This document shows, in pieces, positions 44,840 to 55,189 of a stretch of DNA of 64,000 nt. A program made the translations under genes and the position numbers. The stretch's first letter is position 1. Every line of letters starts with the position of its first letter. The stretch is taken from contig JACDTU010000028.1 in the NCBI GenBank assembly GCA_022376465.1, forward strand, positions 186,001-250,000, written 5' to 3'. Source of the stretch: Cubamyces lactineus. Its lineage: Eukaryota > Basidiomycota > Agaricomycetes > Polyporales > Polyporaceae. The notes beneath the pieces were generated by a model. It was not told where the DNA came from, did no database searches, and saw nothing but the letters and a program-made list of their open reading frames with translations.

Positions 44840-46326
44840 ATGGCCGTTGAGATCGCCCCGCTGCCCATCCCCCCTACTGCTGATGCTTCACTGCTCAAGG
44901 ACTTCGGCAGGGAGGTCAAGGGCGTACATCCAGGCAAGCTGACACCGGAGCAGTTCAAGGAGATCCACGATCTGTTGTACAAGGTCTATACTTCAATAGG
45001 AGATGGTGGGGACCTCACTGATCGAGAGAATCACACTAGCATGGTGCGCTACTCTTCCGCAACGTTGACCTAACACCAGAACAGCAATATGCCTTGACAA
45101 AGGTGACGATTCATACATCAAGCGTCGTCGTCGTCGCCCTAACCGCACGTCCCAACAGGCCTTTGATCCGACTTCCGAGAGCTATGGGCATGGGAACAAG
45201 AAGACGGAAGGCGAGAAGAAGTCAATCCTCCATCCTGATCTGAAGACCATACCTCGTGTTCCTCAAGTGCAGCTTATCGGTAATGGGACTGTTTACGACC
45301 ACGAGGGTCTTGCAGAAGCTAAGCTCAAACACCCCTCTCATACCACATTCCACAAGACCCGGGTATCTCCAGAGGACGAAGAGAAGGGATACACCCGTTT
45401 CTACCGGTGGCATATCGACGCAGCACTCTACGATCTATCTCCGCCTAAGGTGACGACGCTCTACGGCGTAACGGTGCCAAAGGGCAAGCACCAACGTGTC
45501 CGCTATGACGATGGCACGGGTGACGAGCTTGAAGTACCGCTGGGCACGACCGCCTTCGTAGACGGGAAGACCATGTTCGACATCCTTCCCCCAGAACTGA
45601 AGAGCCTCGCCGTGCGGACGAAGGTCAAGTACGCGCCCCATCCGTATGTTTGGATGGCGCCTGCACACGCGCTCCCCACCGGGCTCGGCATCATGTCTGA
45701 GGGCCTGGAAATGCCGTACAGCGAATTGCCGCCGTGGGAGGAATCCAAAATCAAAGTCTTTCCTATGGTGAGCGGCATGACGTTGCGCATGCATTTTGGC
45801 CGCCGCTGATGTGGCTGCGAATTTAGCTGTGGAAGAACCCCGTCACGGGGGAACTGCACTTCCAAGTGCATCCGTGCGGTGTCGCTGAGCTGTTCGTCGA
45901 TCCTCTTCCTGAGGGCGCAAAGCGGGAAGGGGCATTGTACCCGGACGGCGCGCATCTCACCGACCTGAAGGAAGTCCGGGATCTCCTCTACAAGATGCAA
46001 CGGCCTGCTATCGCTCCTAACGTAAGTGTCCCACAGCCTCTCCGGCGGTCACACGAGCAGACTTACATGCGCACACGACACATCAGCTCGTGTATCCCCA
46101 CGACTGGTAAGTTCTCACAGCCTAATTGCTGTTTGTCATTTAGACCTGAATGATGGGTCTGTTTAGGGAGGAGAAGGACTTGGTGCTGTTCCACAACCGC
46201 GGTGTGTTGCATACAGTCGTGGGCGCGTTCAAGCCGGACCAGGTTCGGGCTTTCCACCAGTGCAACCTTGCTGCTTCGGACGATCCGAAGGGTCCCTCGG
46301 AGGAAGACGTGAAGAAGTGGGCGTGA
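44840..46326 (+). CDS. alpha-ketoglutarate-dependent xanthine dioxygenase (TauD family)
   Basis: Six exons (44840-44983, 45040-45102, 45159-45767, 45827-46021, 46087-46106, 46167-46326) give 396 residues. The N-terminal part reads LLYKHGALLFRNVDLTPEQQ, as in TauD/TfdA enzymes; the iron-binding HxD is in YRWHIDAALYD, and the distal histidine lies in LFHNRGVLHTVVGAF, followed by an arginine positioned to bind alpha-ketoglutarate. The block MAPAHALPTGLGIMSEGLEM is characteristic of fungal XanA/Xan1, which convert xanthine to uric acid using alpha-ketoglutarate and oxygen, replacing the molybdenum enzyme xanthine dehydrogenase in purine use. Exon 5 is only 20 nt. Substrate is inferred from family resemblance; a related non-haem dioxygenase remains possible. 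Confidence 0.82.
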
Positions 46327-46898
46327 ATCTTGCGGAAGGGGCGAGATATAACCGGTGTAGTGGGAGGACGCCGTCCTGGTTCCATGTCATTGTACAACAT
46401 CTTGGTTTTCTTGGCGTATTGAACAGTGCCTTGTAAAGATGCAGCGGCTGGACTGATGATTGTTCGCAACTCGCACTCGCATGAGGGCCGCTCTGGTGCC
46501 GTACCAGACCGTACCTTTGCAACGGCAACGGCGGCGGGGGGCTGCGCAGCTGTACACTTGATCAAGTTTCGCGATGGCCGGGCGCTGCGGAAATAGAGGA
46601 ATTTGTCACGTGCCCGCTGCTACTCCACCCCAATTATAGCCGACTGCGAAGGGGGACAGACGGGATAGAACGATTCGGATAACTTATGAGGTGGCTGCGA
46701 GCAACGGCTGCTCGGCTGCTCTGATCACTGCTACTTAGACACGCTCTCTTCTCTCTCTCTTACCCTCTGCCGCTCTGCTTGCGTGTGCTCTTCCTCTTCT
46801 CTCCTTCTCTATCTATCCTCCTCAGCTCCCGCGACGGCTGGCACGCGCTGGTGTATTCGAGACTCGCACACCGATACCCCGTACTAGCTTAATACGCC
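46327..46898. other. intergenic region with CT-rich promoter tract
   Basis: About 570 bases. The segment 46741-46825 is dominated by C and T (ctctcttctctctctcttac), a common feature just upstream of transcription starts in filamentous fungi, here before the alpha-mannosidase gene. Confidence 0.5.
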
Positions 46899-49528
46899 AT
46901 GGAGAGCACAAGTCTGAGAAAGCGGAACGCCCAGCCCGCGCCTGGGGCGGATGGTTCGCACAAGGGGGCCGATGTATGTATACGGATTCATTGTGCGAGG
47001 GAAGTACGGCTCACTTTTTGCGGTCATGCGACCTAGGACCAGCAGACAGATAACCGTCAACATGGCTCTATGAGCGGGTCGTCCTACCTCGTGCTGCTCT
47101 TTCTGTCTGCAGTCGCAGTTCTTATATACCGGGTGTGTACTTGTCGCCACAGTGTGCCTCGATCGCTTGCCAAGACCTCATGGGGCATTATAGAACCCGT
47201 CCGTGGTAACTGAACCCCTCGCGGAGTTCCTTGGCACGGACATCCGCCACTCAGAGCCTAGATTCGCCAACATTACTGCAGATATTCCCAAACGAGATGC
47301 CGTTGTAGCTGCATTCAAGGTGAGCATGCTATAGTCATTCCTGGATGGAATGCCAATCTGAGTTGGTTGTGTTCAGCATGCTTGGCTTGCATATGGTATG
47401 TGTGCATTTCGTGGATGCTGCCGAGCACGGGCTAATAGAACCAGAACGCGATGCCATGGGCGACGACGAATACCATCCTTTAAGTCACAAGGGCACTAAT
47501 TTGACCGAAGCGGGAGGTATTGGATACACTGTCGTAGATTCCATTGATACCATGATTCTCATGGGTCTCCACGACGAGTATGCCCGCGCTCGCGAGTGGG
47601 TGGCGACGAAGATGTCCTTCGACCGCGACGCGCAATTCAACACTTTCGAGGTCAGTTCATTTACCCGAATTGCAGCGCAGCGCCAGGGAGGAATGCTCAC
47701 GCGCTTCCGTGCAGACAACAATCCGGGTACTCGGGGGCTTGCTTTCGGCATACGCTCTGACGGAAGACCCATTGTTCTTAGAGAAAGCCAGGGAACTTGG
47801 TGACCGTATTATGCCTGCTTTCGAGACACCTACCGGGCTACCGCTCTCTCATATCAACCTTGCGCAACGCAAGGGGTACAAGACTCCGGACAACAATGGC
47901 CTCGTTAGCACAGCAGAGATTTCCACGCTGCAACTCGAGTTCAGGTACCTGAGCTACCTAACTGACAACGACGCATACTGGGACGCCGCCGAAAAGGTGG
48001 GCAATGGTCCTGCGTCTATCGATCTGTATCATCGATCCTGACACAATCAATAGGTCATGCAGACCATCAAAGCTGCGACGATGAGCACAGGATTGGCGTC
48101 CATCTTCATGAAGTAGGTGCCGCCACTTAATCTCTGTACGGGATATCAAGCTGAGCCGCTACAGCCCTGAGGATGGACGATTCGTCATGTCGGCCATCCG
48201 CCTCGGGTCGCGGGGCGACTCGTACTACGAGTACCTATTGTAAGTTCTGCGCTCATCTCAGCCAAGCATGTACTGACGTCGGCGACAGGAAGCAGTATAT
48301 TCAGACTGTTGGTAGATTCACCCTGTCAAGTTGATTTACGCGCTGACATCCTGTGCAGAATCAGACGGAACCAGTGTATCAACAGGTACAAATCCATCAT
48401 TCTCTGGTGCACGGCTGCGCCATCTAAGCTGAAATTCTGATATCTAGATGTATGACTTTGCCATCCGCGGTGTTCAAGAGCATCTCGTGAAGAAGAGCGA
48501 GACGGCCCGTCTGACATATACATCTGAGCTCATACCTGAGCGGGATCGTTCCGGCAAGGTGTATGTAGCATTGCTTCCACTGCACTATACCTCTTGAACT
48601 AACGATTATATTAGTACATGGCGCCTGGTCCCGAAGCAGGACCACCTGGTCTGTTTCTTCGGTGGCTCCCTGATGCTGGGGGCCGTCACCACTGGCGCAG
48701 CCGTCCAACCCGTCACGACGCCTCCGCAGGCCAAGCAGCTGACACCCCAAGGACTGAAGGATTGGAAGACGGGCTACGAGCTCATCGAGACGTGCATGCG
48801 CACGCATGAGACCGCCACTGGGCTTTCGCCTGAGATCGTACACTTCCGGATCCCGAGCGATGGATTGGCGGGCTCGAGCATGCCGAACGACTGGTACATC
48901 AAGGGCGCGAAGTTCGTATACCGCATCCCCCAGCTAGTGTTGAGCCCCTTTGCTCATGCCCCTTTGATTTTCCTCGTACAGACCCGGTGCACCTCCGCCG
49001 TACGACGCGCGGTACATCCTCCGTCCGGAGACGGTCGAGTCGCTATTTATCGCGTACCGGCTGACGGGCGACGACCGTTACCGCAAGTATGGCTGGCAAA
49101 TCTTCCAGGCGATTGAGAGGCACTGCAAGATTCAGTCGGGCGGGTACGCGAGCATCCTCAACGTCGACCAGGTGCCGGTCGAGTATGAGGACAAGATGGA
49201 GACGTTCCTGATGGTGCGTAGCGCCTCTTTCTCCCTTTCTGGATAGGACTTCCGCTCACGAATGCTCATGAATAGAGCGAAACCCTGAAGTACCTCTACC
49301 TGTTATTCGAGGACGACAGCGTACTGCCTCTGTCAAGTGCGTATCCCTTATTACACTCTTCCCGATCGTATGATGCTAATATCTATATGCCAGAATACGT
49401 CTTCAACACGGAGGTAACGTCTTATCCGTCAGTGTTCGTGCTCGCGCTTCTTGCTAACGTTCCACATTTCCCTGATTTAGGCTCACCCACTCCCTATAAT
49501 TAACCCCACCCGCCGAGCGAACTTCTGA
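46899..49528 (+). CDS. class I alpha-1,2-mannosidase (GH47), ER type
   Basis: Sixteen exons (46899-46973, 47046-47132, 47194-47319, 47377-47395, 47445-47650, 47715-47996, 48054-48112, 48165-48239, 48289-48307, 48359-48385, 48448-48560, 48615-48938, 48982-49213, 49276-49336, 49394-49413, 49481-49528) give 590 residues. A type II anchor near residues 36-52 (YLVLLFLSAVAVLIYR) precedes the barrel, with HAWLAYERDAMGDDEY, VVDSIDTMILMGL, VLGGLLSAY, LGSRGDSYYEYLLKQY, DHLVCFFGGS, LRPETVESL and the closing FNTEAHPL. GH47 enzymes trim alpha-1,2 mannose from Man9GlcNAc2 N-glycans in the ER and mark glycoproteins for degradation. Several exons are 19-27 nt, and two introns need weak gttggt/gttgag donors to keep frame; those junctions are the least certain. 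Confidence 0.88.
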
Positions 49529-49961
49529 ATGGTCCGCAGGCTTCTGCATCGTCGCTCTGCCACACATCTGTTTATATGTATTCGCATTATTCGCTGCTAT
49601 CTATCGCTCATTAGGCATGCTCTGCACAACGTAATCACCATTCTTGGGTTTCTCATGAAACATTTATGGACTGCCCGTCACGCAATTCCTCATCGCAGCT
49701 CATAGTTAAGTCAATGCCAATCATATGGATTACGCCCGCAATCTGGGGCGGTAAAGGGTAAGTGAGTAGGTAAGTGGCGTCATAAAGTCGTTACTGTAGG
49801 TTATCTGACTACGCTAGTGGCATACACACGCAGTCCGTCAACAAACGTCTAGCAAGTCCTTCGACTATAGTACACAAGTAGGTGAGGTATCTGGTTTAAG
49901 GGGGGCTATATGTTCTCAGGTCAGTCTTCCGGAATCCGAACTCGGGAACCCAGGGTATCTA
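49529..49961. other. convergent 3' flanks
   Basis: About 430 bases between the mannosidase gene and the converging unknown gene. Nothing gene-like is visible. Confidence 0.45.
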
Positions 49962-50811
49962 TCATGCCGTAGTCGCCACGACGGTCGCATACGACGGAGG
50001 CGCGACGCGCTTCTCGTTGAGCTCATCTGCGGAGATGTGCTCCCACGGTTCGTCCAGCTCCGCGTCCTCCGCGAGGTGCTCGTCCAGCGCGATGACAACA
50101 GGCATGCCCGGTATCATCTCAAACTCGCCCGCTGGGAGACGCGCGTTAGTCCCCGCAGCTGCTGCGTAGGAAGCTGGAAATAGCGAGCTCACCTTTGCTC
50201 CTGCGTGTCTTCCCCGGCTTCATGAGCTCTTCTATGGGAACCTCAAGCGGGCGCTCTGGGGAGACATCACCGCGCGCACGACTCTCGCGCTCGACAACGT
50301 CCGCGATGATCTCCTCCACCCCGACACAGAGGCTTCCAACGGCAGGCGCGAGCACCGCGTCCGCGCCATTCACGCCCGAGCCTGGCACTCCGATGACCTT
50401 GCGCACCGAACCCTCGCGCGCATGCTGGTGCTGGTGCTGGCGCGGAGCGCGGCCGTCGGGCCCGGGTCCGGCGCCACCACCCGCGCTGGCGCGCTGCTGC
50501 TGTTTCTGCAGCTTGTGGCGCTCGCGCTCGGAGCGCTCCTTCGTCTTCTTGGCCCGCTGCCGGTCGCGCTCGTACGCGCGCGCGGCACGGAGAACGATGC
50601 TCTCGTTCTCGAGAGGCGCGAGGGGAGAGCTTGGGCGCGGTGACGGCGACGGGTCAGTACCGGGGGAGGCTGTGGAGGTGGGCGGAGTTGCGAGGGGTTG
50701 TGTAGAGGGGGCTTGAGAGGCGGTGGTCGGGGATGAGGGGGACGTGGGTGCGCGTAGGCTGCCGGTGCGAGAGAGGCGGCGGAGGGCGGCGGGAGTGGTG
50801 AATGCTGGCAT
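49962..50811 (-). CDS. uncharacterised low-complexity protein with charged coiled-coil segment
   Basis: Exons 50811-50193 and 50131-49962 join through a 61-nt intron to 262 residues. I do not recognise the family. The first 70 residues are Ser/Thr/Pro-rich. A charged helical stretch follows (RAARAYERDRQRAKKTKERS and further KLQKQQQR), then Gly/His-rich sequence (RQHQHQHAREG), a better-ordered block (LCVGVEEIIADVVERESRAR), and after the splice MIPGMPVVIALDEHLAED and an end with PPSYATVVATTA. The ordered C-terminal third is the likely functional part. The start MPAFTTPAALRRLSRTG is the first ATG after a frame that otherwise looks like untranslated leader. Confidence 0.65.
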
Positions 50812-51286
50812 TATGCGCGATTGGAATATGGTAACGGTCTGAGAGTATGAGTGGGTTATAGTATAGAGGTGAGGTATCAGAGCTGTCGTCGTCGTGGTCG
50901 CAAGGGTCGGCGAGGGCAGGTGGCTCAGTGCTGGCAGGTGGTGGTTGGGGATGGTGGTGGTATGGAGGGAAGGAGAGGAGATAAGATGAGGACCTGAGAC
51001 GTACGGGTAACAGGACAAGCGGGGGAAGTCCTCGGGAGGATCACCGCCTCCGTAACGGGGGTGGAGCGCTGACTCGAATGCAATCGGTCTTGTCTCTGCT
51101 GCAGCTGCTCGCGCTCCCTGCAGCTGCCTATTTCGAGGTCGCCCAATCCGAGCGCGTGCGTGCGTTTCGCCGGTCGCGCGTTGTCTGCGCAGGTATCCGG
51201 AGTGGAACCGGAGCGGTACCTGTCTGGTCGTCGTCTCCCGAATGGCCAGCGGGATACCAGTGCCAGCTAATATTAATCATGAGGCG
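50812..51286. other. promoter-side spacer left of the LTR
   Basis: Upstream region of the minus-strand gene at 50811, with repeated TGG/GGT-rich sequence near 50850-50980. An open frame continuing rightward from 51078 runs into the LTR and is not credible as a gene. Confidence 0.4.
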
Positions 51287-51291
51287 CTACG
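51287..51291. repeat. target-site duplication, left copy (CTACG)
   Basis: Identical to 51828-51832 and directly abutting the TG and CA ends of the solo LTR. Confidence 0.75.
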
Positions 51292-51591
51292 TGTTGAACT
51301 TCCAGGTTATCGGCTGTGCCGGACCGGGAATGTGGACTTTGTGGCTGTGGCGCCTACAATGCGCACAGCATGGACTTTATTCCTTTTATGGACTGCTCAG
51401 TGTACGTACTGTAGTTGGACATTCTTTCATTCCCTCCATCTTTCCGTTGCGTTCTATACTGCTACGGATCCTTCCAGAGGGTTCTATCCCTATGACACCA
51501 TATGTCGCGATACTTGCACCATGGTCTTACTCATCGTACATAGCGATCACATGCCTCCTTTCTTCGCTTACTCATGGCACTCCTCTCTCAG

Positions 51592-51599
51592 TATATAAG
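51592..51599 (+). promoter_or_regulatory. TATA box inside the solo LTR
   Basis: TATATAAG within a 536-bp LTR, about 230 bases before its 3' end; it would mark the start of the R region just downstream. Confidence 0.55.
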
Positions 51600-51625
51600 G
51601 AGGACATTCTTCGCCCCTACTCTTC

Positions 51626-51793
51626 AGTCGTTCGCTCACAGACTGAAGAGTAAGTTCCTTCATTACCTATGCCTTTATATGCAGTTACTTACCAAGTACT
51701 TGTAGCTCTCTTTGTGTCGCTTATAGGTACTTGTACTATGCAATATAGTTGTTCGCTCACAGACTGAAGACTCTCTTTGTGTCGCTTATAGGT
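51626..51793 (+). repeat. internal direct duplication in the LTR, second copy lacking an intron-like segment
   Basis: Two blocks present at 51626-51649 and 51706-51728 recur fused at 51747-51793 (gttcgctcacagactgaaga joined to ctctctttgtgtcgcttata). The 56 bases separating the blocks in the first copy begin gtaagt and end ttgtag, so the second copy looks like a spliced version of the first. One mismatch is seen near the left edge. Confidence 0.75.
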
Positions 51794-51827
51794 CGCTCCC
51801 CAGCCTTCTAGGTTCAGAAGTTCGTCA

Positions 51828-51832
51828 CTACG
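51828..51832. repeat. target-site duplication, right copy (CTACG)
   Basis: Identical to 51287-51291, directly after the CA end of the solo LTR. Confidence 0.75.
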
Positions 51833-52851
51833 CTGGAATTCAAAGATGCGATAAGTGCGGCTGGGTGTAGCCTGTGCGACGAGTCACGACTGCTATGCAG
51901 TTGCTCATGTTTGTCCTTGTTGCAGATATTGGCGCATGTGCATGGAACACCGGGTCCGTGCCTTAGTACTGTAGTACGTCGGTGCTGTCCATATGTGGAA
52001 GGGTGTGTCATCTGGCGTAGTGGTGCGCATTTGCTCGAACATGTCTCACGCTATTGGCTCCCCAGTAGGGCCCCGTAGATGACGATGCCATGGTCCTCAT
52101 CTGAGGCTCACGCGCACGGTCGCACGGTGTGCACATTCCGTCTGTTGGAGTGCTACATGTCGAGACGTGAGAAGTAGAACGTATGGGGGTACGCGGATAG
52201 AGGCTGTAAACGACATGTCAAATTATACTCTATATCTAACATAACCTACTGCAAGTGTTACCGCACGCTTGAAGATAGAGCTCAAATCATGCATGGCGAC
52301 GACTGTGATAGTACAGTACCAGGTCACCTTGCGGTCCTCGTTCACCCCCGTGAAACTCAGGTCACCACATATGCGTTACCCACGCGGACATGATAGTTGG
52401 TATAGTCCAAAGCAAGGATGCCATTCTGCGGTTTCTCTGTTCTGCTGGTAGGAGGTGTGCATAGCGAGCATCATCTGGATGGCCCCTTTAGGCTGCGCCG
52501 GAGGTGCAAGTCTTATGCCACCGGTCGAAGTGCGTATACCTGCAGTCAACCAAGTTGAGGATGTTCGAGCCTATAGCCCGCAACAATCATAGTACAACAT
52601 GCGTGTCAGAAGTGGACAGATAGTGCACACTATTCAAGAAAGAGATGAAGGCCAATACGTAGTCGACACGCACAGGTGTGTTTTCGTAACCGTGAGAAGG
52701 GCGGCCGATGAGAAAATAACATTCAAACGTATGCCGGTCCGTATACGCCCTGCAGAGAAACTATTGAGTTGGCATCGTGGAGATGAACAGGAAGGTATGC
52801 TCATACACAGCGCGGTGCTCGCCAGTGACCCCGATAAAGCAAACGCCTCGA
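51833..52851. other. gene-free spacer with old repeat
   Basis: About 1 kb between the LTR and the end of the receptor-like gene. It holds one member of a diverged direct repeat (about 52213-52525). Short frames here show no domain. Confidence 0.4.
52213..52525 (+). repeat. diverged direct repeat, copy 1
   Basis: Similar in order and spacing to about 54751-55010: shared landmarks are acgactgtga, a block with cacatatgcgttacccac / tacatacccacgaccc, ggatgccattctgcgg / ggatgtcattctgcgg, and aggtgtgc. Both copies lie in the same orientation on either side of the receptor-like gene. Confidence 0.6.
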
Positions 52852-54348
52852 TCACCTCATCTCGTCGTATGGCGGGGGTGCTTCTCCTGGCAGCGCCTCT
52901 TGGCGAGCACGGATGCGCGCAACCTCGTTTCTGAGCGCTGCGAGCTGCTCACGCAAGCTCGCGTCCGAAGCGAACGACGGGTGGCGAACATAAGCACTGG
53001 GGGCGGATACGTTTGCGATACTGGTAGGAATGGGGTGCGCGTCCTCATCCGAGTCAAACCGCGTAGATGCGGGTGCCGCGGGAGGTGCTATTCCATGGTA
53101 GGATTCCGAGCCGCTCGCCGTCGGCACTTTGTCGATCGCAGCTTCTATGTGACCGTTGTCGATCAGCATGGCTGGCTGCGAGCTGGGCGAGGATAGCGAG
53201 GCAACGCGACTTGCTCGGGCTGTCGCCATAGTCTGGGTAGACTGACGCGGCGAGAGTAACTCCGAGTCATCAGGAGGAGCAGGGGTTGCAGCTAAGTCTG
53301 TGATGGAAGTTGGCAAAGGGAAGGAGGGTTCCACCGCAGACGCATAGTCATGCATGGAATGGCGCGTTTCCGGGCTTGAAAACGGGTCGCACATGTCTTC
53401 CGGGAGATGTGGTTTGGTAGCACTGGCAAGGACTGGGTATAGTTCTGGGTGGGATTCCGCCAAGCGCTGTCGGCCATCATCCTGGGGTATGGTCGTGTGG
53501 CTCGCAACCGTCACCAAGCGTTTGCGTGCGCTTCTCATGCATAATAGGTAGACGACAGCAGCAAGAAGGCATATGAGAAAGACGAGGCTTCCGGCAACTG
53601 CTCCGACAACCACGGGGGTAGTAGGTGCGGAGCTCTTCGAAGACCCTGAGGGCTTGATAGACGCACTGACGGGCGCGCCGGACGAAGCGTGCGTTGTGGC
53701 AGACGTGGTTAGAGTGGAACTCTGCGGCTGGGGCGTCTTCGCGGTGTCTAACCCGGATATTCGAGTAGAGTTGCCAGAGGTGAGGGTAGATTGCGTAGGT
53801 GACGAGGTCATGGAGTCAGGCACGGTGTACACGATATAATCAAGCAGCAGTACCGTCACATCGTCCCACGATGGCAGAATCATGAGCGTGTGTTCTCCGT
53901 AAGCGAGATTGCTGCTGTTGAATATGAGATGATGATACTGGTAGTCTGCGCCGACTGGGGGATAGTATTCGTATGAGAGCCCTTGGACAATATTATCCAG
54001 AAAAAAGGTGGTGTCGGTATGAATGATGGGGACATTCGGATCCTCACTTGCGGAGTAGGCAGGGAGAATGGCATATACTCTGACTCCGGTTCCAGTGAAC
54101 GTGAACGACGCCTTAGGGTCCTCCACTTCGGTGCTTGTGTTTATATTGTGCCATGTGCCATTCTGCGCTTTAGAAGAGCTAGGATAGGTGTCGCAGGTCA
54201 TGCAGGTTGTATCTTGAGACCAGCCGTTGGATGGCGAATATATGATCTTGGGATCTGTGTCGTCGACTAGATGATCTGACGACAGCACCCCGGCGTAGAG
54301 GGCGGCAAACGTAAGAGCTCTCCGCCAGTCGACCAAGGTACGAACCAT
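52852..54348 (-). CDS. receptor-like single-pass membrane protein, intronless
   Basis: A single open frame codes 498 residues. A hydrophobic N terminus (ALTFAALYAGVLSS) looks like a signal peptide. The extracellular part has a beta-rich domain (ASFTFTGTGVRVYAILPAY, then FFLDNIVQGLSYEY and TVLLLDYIVYTVP) with several N-glycosylation sites (NGTW, NTST, NSSN), then a Ser/Thr-rich stalk. One transmembrane helix near residues 245-268 (VVVGAVAGSLVFLICLLAAV) is followed by CMRSARKR and a long disordered cytosolic tail that ends LPGEAPPPYDEMR. Such proteins form large families in mushroom-forming fungi; ligand and function are unknown. The PPPY near the C terminus is a possible binding site for WW-domain ubiquitin ligases. 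No introns are present, unlike nearly all neighbours. Confidence 0.85.
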   Translation of the reverse strand: MVRTLVDWRRALTFAALYAGVLSSDHLVDDTDPKIIYSPSNGWSQDTTCMTCDTYPSSSKAQNGTWHNINTSTEVEDPKASFTFTGTGVRVYAILPAYSASEDPNVPIIHTDTTFFLDNIVQGLSYEYYPPVGADYQYHHLIFNSSNLAYGEHTLMILPSWDDVTVLLLDYIVYTVPDSMTSSPTQSTLTSGNSTRISGLDTAKTPQPQSSTLTTSATTHASSGAPVSASIKPSGSSKSSAPTTPVVVGAVAGSLVFLICLLAAVVYLLCMRSARKRLVTVASHTTIPQDDGRQRLAESHPELYPVLASATKPHLPEDMCDPFSSPETRHSMHDYASAVEPSFPLPTSITDLAATPAPPDDSELLSPRQSTQTMATARASRVASLSSPSSQPAMLIDNGHIEAAIDKVPTASGSESYHGIAPPAAPASTRFDSDEDAHPIPTSIANVSAPSAYVRHPSFASDASLREQLAALRNEVARIRARQEALPGEAPPPYDEMR

Positions 54349-54750
54349 GTCTAGTCGAGTTCGTCAAGCGTAGGAAGAGTAGCTGGACGGGGTGAAAAGA
54401 GAACAGACTCGAACCTGGGATCCTAATATTCCCTCAAGCCCAAAGGAGGGTCCCTCCCTGTCTGATAGGATTTGCATCAGTTCTCAAATGCATAGATTAT
54501 CAGAATGAAGAATGATGATCATGTGCCGTCGTCGTGCTGCGAGGCATGAGAAGGGGCGACGTTGAATCTGTGTCTATCGGGAATGAGTAACCTGGGAAGC
54601 GCGATGATGAACCATGATGCGTATGCATGTGTTGCCAAGTTCCTACTATCCCACGTTTCGCAACCTTGCCTTGCCTGCGGGCCGCTCACGCCTTGGTTTC
54701 CTATAACTGACCCACATATTGTGAAGGTGCATGGGGAGAATTGTAGACGG

Positions 54751-55010
54751 CGTGTCAATTCATTGTATATCCAACGTAGTTCCCCGCCCGCGCCTGAGTC
54801 AACAAAGCAAGCTAAGACGACTGTGAGAGCGCCAGGCCACTTACGGCCCTCACATACCGCCTCAAACTCAAAGGTCTACATACCCACGACCCATACGGAT
54901 ATTGTGGCTGGTATCGTCAGAAAGGATGTCATTCTGCGGCCCGTTGGTTCTAGGTGTGCGCAGCGATCCAGACGACCCCTCGAGGCTGGGTCCTAGAGTC
55001 CGATGGCCGA
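54751..55010 (+). repeat. diverged direct repeat, copy 2
   Basis: Partner of 52213-52525 in the same orientation; see that entry for shared landmarks. Identity is patchy with small insertions and deletions, suggesting an old duplication. Confidence 0.6.
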
Positions 55011-55184
55011 AAGGAAGAACCAGTGAATAACGAATAGTACCGAGGCACGCCTCGTGCCGAACGAGAAGCCGCGAACGAATGCGTATGCTTTCATTCGTCG
55101 TGCATCGATGTCGGACAAGTGGACATGAGACGCTGCGTTATACCTAGTCATAGCCAGGCGTTGGCTCGGCGTTCATAGACCTAG

Positions 55185-55189
55185 CCAAT
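55185..55189 (+). promoter_or_regulatory. CCAAT box upstream of enolase
   Basis: CCAAT lies about 255 bases before the enolase ATG, a usual distance for the Hap/NF-Y binding motif in strongly expressed fungal genes. Use is not proven. Confidence 0.35.

Larger units (their letters stand above)
51292..51827 (+). mobile_element. solo LTR of an LTR retrotransposon
   Basis: The 536-bp unit begins TGTTGAACTTCC and ends GAAGTTCGTCA, so the ends are TG...CA with an inverted GAACTTC/GAAGTTC core. It is flanked on both sides by the same five bases, CTACG (51287-51291 and 51828-51832), the target-site duplication expected from integrase. A TATATAAG box lies at 51592-51599, as in the U3 promoter of an LTR. 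No gag or pol sequence is next to it, so it is what remains after recombination between two LTRs. The superfamily (copia or gypsy) cannot be told from the LTR alone. Part of the right third is an internal duplication. Confidence 0.82.

Noticed and set aside
51078..51653. 191-codon frame starting left of the LTR
   Set aside because: It crosses the LTR boundary and ends inside the LTR, with no domain; open by chance.
54400..54425. tRNA-like segment (actcgaacctgggat)
   Set aside because: On the minus strand it resembles a T-loop, but the T-stem does not pair and no acceptor or anticodon arm can be drawn around it.
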